Positions 24,201 to 31,484 of a stretch of 40,507 nucleotides of DNA are shown here, one piece after another. The position numbers were made by a program, and so were the translations under genes. Source of the stretch: Streptosporangiaceae bacterium (GTDB taxonomy: Bacteria; Actinomycetota; Actinomycetes; Streptosporangiales; Streptosporangiaceae); assembly GCA_030039095.1 (NCBI GenBank), contig JASHQP010000154.1, forward strand, positions 1-40,507, given 5' to 3'. The notes beneath the pieces were generated by a model. It saw only the letters and a program-made list of their open reading frames with translations, ran no database searches and was not told where the DNA came from. The stretch's first letter is position 1. Each line of letters begins with the position of its first letter.

Positions 24201-24253
24201 GCTGCCTCAACAGCAGCTACCGCTCGGGCTGATGTTCTCAATATCTGGGAGAA

Positions 24254-25627
24254 TTGTTGCCGGACTCGGTACAGGGGCAGGTGCTGGCGCAGGGCCGTAT
24301 TGTCACGCCCCGCGGAGTCGTGCAGGGGCGGGTAAGGGCGGCCGGCGGCGTCATCACGGCGGTCGAGCGCGACGACGGCCGGTCTCCGGCGGACTCCCCG
24401 GGCCCGGGCGGGTTCATCGACGCCGGCGATTCCTACATCATCCCGGGCGCCGTCGACGCGCACGTCCACTGCCTGAGCTCGCCGCATGAGGGAATCGAGG
24501 CCACGACGCGGTCGGCGCTGGCCGGCGGTGTGACGACGATCGTCGAGATGCCGTATGACCATGGCAACCCGATCACCGACGCCGGCCGGCTACGGGCCAA
24601 GCGCGCGCTGGCAGAGCAGCAGGCCCACGCCGACATGGCGCTGCTGGCCACCGTTCGTCCGGTGGGCGGCGCCGCCGAGGTCGAAGACCTGGTGGCGGCC
24701 GGAGCGGCCGGGTTCAAGCTGTCGCTGTTCGACACCGACCCCAGGCGCTTCCCGCGGGTGCCGGACGTGGAACTGCTCGACGTCCTGTCCGAGATCGAGC
24801 GCTGCGGCAGCATCGCGTGCTTCCACGCCGAGAACGATGAGATCATCAAGCCGCTGATCGAGCGCTTCCGCGCGGAGGGCCGCACCGGGCCGCTCGACCA
24901 CTGTGCCTCCCGGCCGCCGATCAGCGAGACCGAAGCGGTGCTGAGGGCCGCCGAGTACAGCCTGGCCGCGGGGTGCCGCGCCCACTTCTGCCACCTCAGC
25001 CTGGCGCGCTCGGTGGGCATCGTCTCGTGCTACGCCGAGGCGGGCCTCGATGCGACCGTCGAGACCTGCCCGCACTACCTGGCGTTCGCCGCCGAGGACA
25101 TGAGCGTGGCGGGATCGAGGCTGAAGATAAACCCGCCGCTTCGTGACCTGGAAGACTCCGAAGCGCTGTGGGACGCGGTCGCCCGGGGCACCGTGGACGT
25201 CGTGGCATCCGACCACGCTCCCTGGCCGCTGTCGGAAAAGGTCCTCCCCAATGTCTTCGACAACCACTCCGGCGTGCCCGGCGTCGAGACGCTGGTCCCG
25301 GTCGTCCTGGGGCAGGGACTGGCACGGGGCATCCCGGTCGCGTCGCTCGTCAGCGTGCTGGCCACAACACCCTCCCGGCGATTCGGCCTCGGCACGAAGG
25401 GCGCGATCGAGCCCGGCCGCGACGCGGACCTCGTGGTGTTCGATCCCCGCAGCCCGGCCGTGGTCGACGGGTCGCGGCTGCACTCCAACGCCGGCTGGAG
25501 CCCGTACGACGGCATGAGCCTGCAGGGCAGGATCACACACGTGCTCTCTCGCGGCGAGGTCGTGTTCGACGGCGAACTGCGCAGCAGCGCGGGACGAGGC
25601 CGGATCCTCGAGCCCGAGGTGGGCTGA
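24254..25627 (+). CDS. Allantoinase/hydantoinase-type cyclic amidohydrolase
   Basis: 457 residues. Binuclear metal centre of the cyclic amidohydrolases: PGAVDAHVH (His70, His72), GFKLSLF with Lys155 as carbamylated ligand, CFHAEND (His191), FCHLS (His247) and VASDHAPW (Asp320). ETCPHYL at 270-276 and KINPPLRD at 291-298 are typical of allantoinase (AllB) rather than D-hydantoinase. It opens a five- or six-membered cyclic ureide/imide. Start is weak: two TTG codons at 24254 and 24257 follow GGGAG, and GTG at 24281 is possible. It overlaps the next gene by one base (TGATG). Paired with an N-carbamoyl hydrolase it makes a ring-opening plus decarbamoylation module; real allantoin is possible, but the other genes suggest a hydantoin-type intermediate. 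Confidence 0.85.
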   Translation: MLPDSVQGQVLAQGRIVTPRGVVQGRVRAAGGVITAVERDDGRSPADSPGPGGFIDAGDSYIIPGAVDAHVHCLSSPHEGIEATTRSALAGGVTTIVEMPYDHGNPITDAGRLRAKRALAEQQAHADMALLATVRPVGGAAEVEDLVAAGAAGFKLSLFDTDPRRFPRVPDVELLDVLSEIERCGSIACFHAENDEIIKPLIERFRAEGRTGPLDHCASRPPISETEAVLRAAEYSLAAGCRAHFCHLSLARSVGIVSCYAEAGLDATVETCPHYLAFAAEDMSVAGSRLKINPPLRDLEDSEALWDAVARGTVDVVASDHAPWPLSEKVLPNVFDNHSGVPGVETLVPVVLGQGLARGIPVASLVSVLATTPSRRFGLGTKGAIEPGRDADLVVFDPRSPAVVDGSRLHSNAGWSPYDGMSLQGRITHVLSRGEVVFDGELRSSAGRGRILEPEVG

Positions 25628-26862
25628 TGGCGGCCGAGATCCCGCAGAGCGATGCCGGAGCGGTCCAGGACCACGTGGATACGCTCGCCGCCATCCGGGA
25701 GCCCGATGAGGAGGGCTGGACCAGGCGGGTCCTGACGGACGAGGCGGCGGCCGCCCGGGACGAGGTCGCGCGGCGGATGCGGACCGCGGGCCTGGAATGC
25801 TCGGTCGACGGGGCGGGCAACCTGATCGGTGTGCTCCCCGGGCGCAGCGGCGGCCCTGCCCTGGTCACCGGGTCGCATACTGACACGGTGCTGGGCGGCG
25901 GGCGCTACGACGGCATCGTCGGCGTCCTCGGTGCCATCGAAGCCGTCGAGGCGCTGGCCAGGGCGGGCGTACACCTCGAGCACGATCTGGTCGTCGTTGA
26001 CTTCTATGGCGAGGAGGCCAACAGGTTCGGGCTGAGCTGCCTGGGCAGCCGGGCGCTGGCCGGGAACCTCGAGCCGTCGCACCTGGACCGGACCGATCCG
26101 GACGGGCGCAGCCTGGGAGAGGCCATGGCGGCGCACGGCATCGACCCGCACGCCGCCCTTTCCTGCGACTGGCGGTCGAAGGACCTGAAGGCGTTCGTCG
26201 AACTGCACATCGAGCAGGGGCCGGCCCTGGAGAGTTCCGGCTGCGCGATCGGGATCGTCTCCGAGATCGCCGCCATCACCCGGGCGGAACTCACGTTCCA
26301 CGGCCGCCGTGACCACGCCGGCACGATGCCCATCGCGCTGCGGCACGACGCCGCCTGCGCCGCCGCCGAATCGGTACTGGCGGTCGAGCGCCTGGGCCAG
26401 GACGGCGGCATATCGGCCGCCGGGCGGATGAGCCTGCTCCCGGGATCCGCGAACGTCGTCCCCGAGACGGCGCACCTCACCGTGGAGTTCCGCAGCCCGG
26501 ACAGCCAGTGGATAACGGACCGACGCGCCGCGTTCGAGGAAGCCGCCAGGCAGAGCGGCGAGCGACGGGGGGTCGCCGTCTCGATCGAGTGGATCTCGGA
26601 CGAGCCCCCGGTGCGGATGACAAAGTCCGCCGCGGACGCGATCGCGGCCGCGGCCCGGGCGGCCGGGCACCCGACCATGGAACTGCCCAGCGGCGCCGGC
26701 CACGACACCGTCCAGATGGCCTCGCTCACCAGCGTCGGGATGATCTTCGTGCCCTCGCGCGACGGCCGCAGCCACTGCCCGGAGGAGTTCACGGACGCGC
26801 CCGACATCGTGAACGGTATCCAGGTCCTGGCGAACACGCTGGTCGAGCTGGACCGCAGCTAG
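25627..26862 (+). CDS. M20 N-carbamoyl-L-amino-acid/allantoate amidohydrolase
   Basis: 411 residues from the ATG at 25627. Family landmarks are complete: TGSHTDTV with His84, GGRYDGIVGVLGAIE with Asp95, GEEANRFGLS with Glu129/Glu130, VELHIEQGP with His194, RRDHAGTMP with His230, LPSGAGHDTVQM at 353-364 and SRDGRSHCPEE at 377-387 with the last metal-ligand region. These enzymes (AllC, HyuC) hydrolyse an N-carbamoyl or allantoate group to release CO2 and ammonia plus the amino acid. One-base overlap with the ring-opening amidohydrolase predicts consecutive steps. N-carbamoylglutamate or a similar compound is an attractive but unproved substrate. Confidence 0.9.
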   Translation: MAAEIPQSDAGAVQDHVDTLAAIREPDEEGWTRRVLTDEAAAARDEVARRMRTAGLECSVDGAGNLIGVLPGRSGGPALVTGSHTDTVLGGGRYDGIVGVLGAIEAVEALARAGVHLEHDLVVVDFYGEEANRFGLSCLGSRALAGNLEPSHLDRTDPDGRSLGEAMAAHGIDPHAALSCDWRSKDLKAFVELHIEQGPALESSGCAIGIVSEIAAITRAELTFHGRRDHAGTMPIALRHDAACAAAESVLAVERLGQDGGISAAGRMSLLPGSANVVPETAHLTVEFRSPDSQWITDRRAAFEEAARQSGERRGVAVSIEWISDEPPVRMTKSAADAIAAAARAAGHPTMELPSGAGHDTVQMASLTSVGMIFVPSRDGRSHCPEEFTDAPDIVNGIQVLANTLVELDRS

Positions 26863-26900
26863 CCGCCCGGCCCGCGCTGAGGAAAGGAAACTGCCCAGAC

Positions 26901-28625
26901 ATGACCGCCCCGCCGAGAGTGATCGTCGCGCAGCGTGGTTCCGAGATCCGGTGCAAGGGCTGGCGCCAGGAGACACTGCTCCGGATGCTCGAGAACACCA
27001 TGGAGAACGGCGAGCGCCCCGGCGACCTGATCATCTACGGCGGCAAGGCCCAGTGCGCCCGCAACTGGGACTCGTTCTACGCCCTGGTCGAGGCGCTGCG
27101 CGACCTGGAGAACACCGAGACCCTGGCCGTGCAGTCCGGCATGCCGGTGGCCGTGTTCCGCACGCACCGGCTCGCGCCCCGGGTGGTGATGGCCAACACC
27201 AACGTGATCGCGCCCACCTGGCCGATCTTCCGCGACCTGCAGGACCGCAACCTCACGTCGTTCGCCTCGTACACCGCGGGCCCATGGGAGTACATCGGCA
27301 GCCAGGGCGTCGTGCAGGGCACGTTCGAGACGCTCGGCGCGGTCGCCGACCGGCACTTCGGCGGCTCGCTCGCCGCCCGGGTGCTGCTCACGGCCGGGCT
27401 GGGGGGCATGGGCCGTAGCCAGCCGCTGGCGATGAGCATGCACGGCGGGGTGAGCCTGACCATCGAGGTCAGGCAGGAGCACATCGACCGCGCCGTTTCG
27501 TCGGGGCTGTGCGACGTCGCGGCGGGCTCGCTCGCGGACGCGCTGGCCAGGATCGACCGGGCGCGCAGTTCCCGCACCGCTCTTTCGGTGGCCCTGCGCG
27601 GGAACGCCGCCGACGTGTTCACCGAGCTGGCCGACCGGAACTTCGGGCCCGACATCGTCACGGAGATGTGCCCCTGCCACGATCCGTACGAGGTCGTGCC
27701 CGCTGGCATGGCTCCGGGCCAGGCCCGGGAGTTCGCCGCCGCCAGTCCCGAGGAGTACCTGGGCAGGTCCCGCGACACCATGCTGCGCATCCTGCGTGCG
27801 ATGAACCGGCTTCATGCCGCGGGCGCGGTCGCGTTCGAGTACGGCACGTTCATCCGCAAGGAGTGCATGGACGCAGGGCTGCCGGCCGGCGAGGCGCTAG
27901 CCCTCCCCGGCTGCATCGCCGCCTACGTCCGCGAGATGTTCCTGCTGGGGCGGGGCCCGTTCCGGTGGACGTGCGTCTCCGGAGCGATGGAGGACCGGGC
28001 CAGGCTCGACCGGCTGGCCCTCGACCTGTTCCCCAAAGACCCGGTCGTGCAGCGCTGGATCCCGCTGGCGGCGGAGCGCCTGCCCCTGGAGGGCCTGCCC
28101 GCCAGGGTGTGCTTCCTCGGCTACGGCCAGCGCCGGGAGTTCGCCCTGGCCGCCAACGATCTCGTCGCGGCCGGCGAACTGCGCGCCCCGGTCGCGTTCT
28201 CGCGGGACAACCTTGACTGCGGCTCCATCACCAACCCAGTGTTCGAGACCGAGGCAATGGCGGACGGGAGCGACCGCGTCTCGGACTGGCCGTACCTGAA
28301 CGCCCTGCTCAACGCCGCCGCCATGGCCGACCTGGTCGCGATCCAGGCGAACGGCTCGATGGGCATGTCGGCGCACACCGGCGCGACGATGATCGCGGAC
28401 GGAACCGAGGAGTCGTCGCTGCGCCTCGAGGCGTCGATGACCACCGACGTTGGCATCGGCATCGTCCGCCACGCACAGGCCGGGTACCCGGTGGCCCGGG
28501 AGGTGGCGGAAGGCAACGGGCCGCTCACCGGCGAGAGCATCAAGGTGCCGCTGTGGTGGTCGCCGACGTCATCATGCGGCGCTCCGGACGGTCCCGGACG
28601 GCCAGCGCTCGCGCCGGGAACCTGA
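26901..28625 (+). CDS. Urocanase paralogue 2, strongly divergent
   Basis: 574 residues from the ATG at 26901, which follows GGAAAGGAAA. Fold-defining urocanase segments remain: GWRQETLLRMLEN at 20-32, YIGSQGVVQGTFET at 131-144, LTAGLGGMGRSQPLA at 163-177, GPFRW at 352-356, DGSDRVSDWPYLNALLN at 455-471. The Cys of GLPARVCF (Cys404) is kept, but TDQTSAHDP is TEMCPCHDP (254-262), FCRG is LLGRG, YGNNIR is YGTFIR, NRETE is VFETE (Phe448 for Arg) and HHGGGVGMG is QANGSMGM. A 25-residue C-terminal tail is extra. Substitutions differ from those of paralogue 1, so the two probably act on different compounds or steps. NAD+ binding is likely; reaction unproved. Confidence 0.85.
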   Translation: MTAPPRVIVAQRGSEIRCKGWRQETLLRMLENTMENGERPGDLIIYGGKAQCARNWDSFYALVEALRDLENTETLAVQSGMPVAVFRTHRLAPRVVMANTNVIAPTWPIFRDLQDRNLTSFASYTAGPWEYIGSQGVVQGTFETLGAVADRHFGGSLAARVLLTAGLGGMGRSQPLAMSMHGGVSLTIEVRQEHIDRAVSSGLCDVAAGSLADALARIDRARSSRTALSVALRGNAADVFTELADRNFGPDIVTEMCPCHDPYEVVPAGMAPGQAREFAAASPEEYLGRSRDTMLRILRAMNRLHAAGAVAFEYGTFIRKECMDAGLPAGEALALPGCIAAYVREMFLLGRGPFRWTCVSGAMEDRARLDRLALDLFPKDPVVQRWIPLAAERLPLEGLPARVCFLGYGQRREFALAANDLVAAGELRAPVAFSRDNLDCGSITNPVFETEAMADGSDRVSDWPYLNALLNAAAMADLVAIQANGSMGMSAHTGATMIADGTEESSLRLEASMTTDVGIGIVRHAQAGYPVAREVAEGNGPLTGESIKVPLWWSPTSSCGAPDGPGRPALAPGT

Positions 28626-30094
28626 TGCGCGTCCTGATCACCGGTGCCACGCCGGTCGAAGACGGCCCGCCGGGCGGCCCGCTGGACATCGTGATCACCG
28701 GCGAGCGGATAGCGAGCGTCCGCCGGGCCGCCGATCGGCAGGCTGCCCCCGGGCCGGACGACACGGTGATCGACGCCAGCCGCAAGCTCGTCGTGCCCGG
28801 ATTCGTCAATGCTCACTTCCACTCCCACGACCGTTTCGACCGGGGCCGGTTCGACGCGTCACCGCTCGAGGTGTGGCGAAGCTGCTACAACCCGCCCGTC
28901 CGGGGTCGGCAGTGGACCGAGCGGCAGGTGTACCTGCGGACGGTTCTCACCGGGCTCGAGCTGCTGCGAGCCGGCACGACCACCGTCATCGACGACGCCC
29001 ACCTCGGCGGCGCCGTCACGGAGGCGCAGGCCGAGGCCGTGTTCCGGGCCTATCAGGACGTCGGCATCCGGGCCGACGTGAGCGTCGCCTTCAGCGACCT
29101 GCCATACCAGGATGATCTCCCCTTTGCCGCCGGGTACCTGCCGCCCGACCTGCTGCGGGCGAAGACCGAACCGGGCCGCGTCGACGAGATCCTCGAGCTG
29201 TGGGCCGAACTGGCGCGGCGTCACCACGGGCGCGTCCGCTTCGTCCTGTCGCCATCGGCGCCGCTGCGCTGTTCCACGCAGTTCCTGGAACGCGTCGCCG
29301 AGCTGTCGGAGCGCCTCGAACGGCCGGTCCTCGTCCACCTGCTCGAGACCAGGCTGCAGGCCCTCGCCGTCAGGCAGCACGGCATCGACAGCCTGGCCGG
29401 CTTCCTCGACGAGCGAGGCCTGCTCGGCGAGCGAACCCTGTTGTTCCACGCCGTCTCGGCGAGCGAAGCGGACGTGCAGAGGATCGCCCTCCGCGGCGCC
29501 AGGGTCGTGCACTGCCCCGGCAGCAACATGAAGCTCGGCAGCGGTGTGGCTCCGGTCCGGGGGTTGCTCGAGGCCGGGATCGAGGTAGGTCTGGGCAGCG
29601 ACAACGTCAGCGCGAACGACGGCTGCAGCATGCTCGAGCAGATGAAGCTCGCGGCGCTGCTGTCGCGCAAACCCGAGGTGCATCCGTCGGCCTGGCTGAC
29701 CGCCCCGGAGGTCTTCGGGATGGCGACACGGGCGCGTCCCGGCGAGAGCCGCGAGGGCTGGCTCGCGCCCGGCCGACCCGCCGACCTCGTCCTGCTCAAC
29801 CGGGACGCGTTCGCGTTCTGGCCCGAAAATAATCTGTTGAATCAGATGGTCTTCGCTGCGGCCGCCGACGACGTGGACACCGTGCTCGTCGGCGGGCGGG
29901 TCGTGCTGCGGGACCGCCGGCCCACGTCGGTCGACACGGACGGGATCCGTTCCGAGCTGGATGAGATGCTGCCCGCCATCCGGCGCACGATCGCGGCGGG
30001 CGACCAGACCGGCCGTGAGCTGCAGCCCTATCTGCAGGCCGCGTTCGACCGGGCGTTCTCCGCGCTCGAGCACGGCGCCGTTGACGGAGGGTGA
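28625..30094 (+). CDS. Amidohydrolase, deaminase type (ATZ/TRZ/guanine deaminase group)
   Basis: 489 residues from the ATG at 28625 (one-base overlap with the urocanase stop, TGATG). Metal site pattern of mononuclear deaminases: NAHFHSH with His64/His66, VHLLET with His238 and Glu241, LFHAVS with His275, GLGSDN with Asp326. HCPGSNMKLGSGVAPV at 296-311 is characteristic of the adenosine/SAH/guanine deaminase and chlorohydrolase group. It would hydrolyse an amino or imino group from a heterocycle or formimino compound. Placed between a urocanase and an imidazolonepropionase paralogue, it may do the job of formiminoglutamate deiminase (HutF, same superfamily) or deaminate the ring substrate. Substrate not determinable. 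Confidence 0.82.
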   Translation: MRVLITGATPVEDGPPGGPLDIVITGERIASVRRAADRQAAPGPDDTVIDASRKLVVPGFVNAHFHSHDRFDRGRFDASPLEVWRSCYNPPVRGRQWTERQVYLRTVLTGLELLRAGTTTVIDDAHLGGAVTEAQAEAVFRAYQDVGIRADVSVAFSDLPYQDDLPFAAGYLPPDLLRAKTEPGRVDEILELWAELARRHHGRVRFVLSPSAPLRCSTQFLERVAELSERLERPVLVHLLETRLQALAVRQHGIDSLAGFLDERGLLGERTLLFHAVSASEADVQRIALRGARVVHCPGSNMKLGSGVAPVRGLLEAGIEVGLGSDNVSANDGCSMLEQMKLAALLSRKPEVHPSAWLTAPEVFGMATRARPGESREGWLAPGRPADLVLLNRDAFAFWPENNLLNQMVFAAAADDVDTVLVGGRVVLRDRRPTSVDTDGIRSELDEMLPAIRRTIAAGDQTGRELQPYLQAAFDRAFSALEHGAVDGG

Positions 30095-30095
30095 C

Positions 30096-31484
30096 GTGGA
30101 CGCGAGCAAGGACCAGGAAGACGCCGACATCTTGATCGTCGGGGCCTCGGAGGTGATCGGGTGCGGGCCTGCCGGGGCACCGGTCGCCCGCACGCGGGCG
30201 AAAGACTTCTCCGTGATCCGGGACGGTGCCATCGCCATCCGGGGCGACCGGATCGCAGCCGTTGGCACGACGGCGGCGATCACGTCTGCCTACCGGAGCC
30301 GGACTGTCATCGACGCCGCAGGGAAGATGGTCTCGCCTGGCTTCGTCGACCCGCACACGCACCTCGTCTACGGCGGGAGCCGGCACCGCGAATGGGAGGA
30401 CCGCGTCACCGGCCGCCCGCAGAAGAGCCTGGATGCCGGCATCCGGTTCACCCTGGAACAGACGCGGGCGGCTCCGGCCGAGGTGCTCGCGGCGCAGGCC
30501 CGGGCCGACCTCGACACCGCCCTGGCTCACGGGACGACCACGCTCGAGGCCAAGTCCGGTTACGGCCTGGACCGGGACAATGAGCTTCGCCTGCTGGCCA
30601 TCGTGGACTCGCTGCGCGGCCATCCCGTGGATCTCGTCAGCACCTACCTCGGCGCCCACGTTCTGCCGGCGGACTACGTCGACCGGCGCGATCAGTACGT
30701 CGATCTGGTCGTGCGCACCCTCCCGGAGGCGGCGGAACTGGCCGAGTACTGCGATGTGTGCGTGGACCCGGTCGGGTTCACCCCGGCTGAAGCCCAGCGC
30801 ATCGCGGACCGGGCAATCGATCTCGGCATGGGAATCCGCGTTCACGCCGATCAGACCGGCCGCGCGGGAGGAGCGCGGTTCGCGGCCGAGAACCGGGCCG
30901 CGTCCGCGGACCATCTCGACTTCGCGTCGCGCGAGGACCTGGCCCGGATGGCCGAGGCGTCGACGGTCGCCGTCGTGCTGCCAAGCCTGAACTACCACCT
31001 GCTGGAACTCACGCCGGGCCCGAATGGGGAACCTCCGGTAAAGGGTTTCTTCCCCGGGGTCGTCGAGACGATGTTCGACGTCGGCCTGCGTGTCGCGCTG
31101 TCGACGGACTACAACCCGGGCACGTCTCCGAACGTGTCAATGCAGACCGTGCTGCAGTTGGCGGCGCGCTTCTACCGTCTGGACTACGGGCAGATCTGGC
31201 AGATGGCGACGATCAACGCGGCGGCTGCGCTGGGCCGGGCGCACGACCGGGGAAGCGTCGAGGTGGGCAAGCTCGCCGACCTCGCGATCTGGCAGGTGCC
31301 CGAGCACGGCATGGTCATCAACCGGTTCGGCACGAACCTGGTCCATCTCGTTGTCAAGTCAGGGGTCATCGTCGTCGACAACACGGGGTCGCAGTCGCCT
31401 GTGCTCAACTCCCCGCCAGTCACGTTGCGCCACCGTCGGCCGGATGCCCTCGGTCACCAATTTCGCAGGGAGAGATTGGTGTAG
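30096..31484 (+). CDS. Imidazolonepropionase (HutI)-like amidohydrolase, divergent
   Basis: 462 residues from GTG at 30096, preceded by GGAGGG and one base after the previous stop. HutI landmarks: SPGFVDPHTHLVYGG at 80-94 (metal His87/His89), KSGYGLD at 153-159, STYLGAHVLP at 182-191 (His188), RVHADQT at 248-254, SADHLDF at 270-276, LSTDYNPGTSPN at 335-346. Deviations are at substrate-facing segments: the C-E of D-x-F-C-E is V-D (VCVDPVGF), the G-G-G-I before the T-R is DAGI, and the L-L-P-G-x-x-F is VLPSLNYHL. Canonical HutI opens 4-imidazolone-5-propionate to formiminoglutamate; this one probably opens a related imidazolone. It overlaps the convergent hydantoinase gene by 31 bases. Confidence 0.85.
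   Translation: MDASKDQEDADILIVGASEVIGCGPAGAPVARTRAKDFSVIRDGAIAIRGDRIAAVGTTAAITSAYRSRTVIDAAGKMVSPGFVDPHTHLVYGGSRHREWEDRVTGRPQKSLDAGIRFTLEQTRAAPAEVLAAQARADLDTALAHGTTTLEAKSGYGLDRDNELRLLAIVDSLRGHPVDLVSTYLGAHVLPADYVDRRDQYVDLVVRTLPEAAELAEYCDVCVDPVGFTPAEAQRIADRAIDLGMGIRVHADQTGRAGGARFAAENRAASADHLDFASREDLARMAEASTVAVVLPSLNYHLLELTPGPNGEPPVKGFFPGVVETMFDVGLRVALSTDYNPGTSPNVSMQTVLQLAARFYRLDYGQIWQMATINAAAALGRAHDRGSVEVGKLADLAIWQVPEHGMVINRFGTNLVHLVVKSGVIVVDNTGSQSPVLNSPPVTLRHRRPDALGHQFRRERLV

Noticed and set aside
25075..26976. A 633-residue minus-strand open frame
   Set aside because: It is opposite the amidohydrolase and carbamoylase genes, which have complete motifs, and it shows no family signature.
16287..31484. 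Reading the region as an ordinary histidine utilisation (hut) operon
   Set aside because: No histidase, formiminoglutamase or HutC-type regulator is present, there are two altered urocanase paralogues instead of one normal, and CoA-ligase/dehydrogenase and hydantoinase genes are interleaved.
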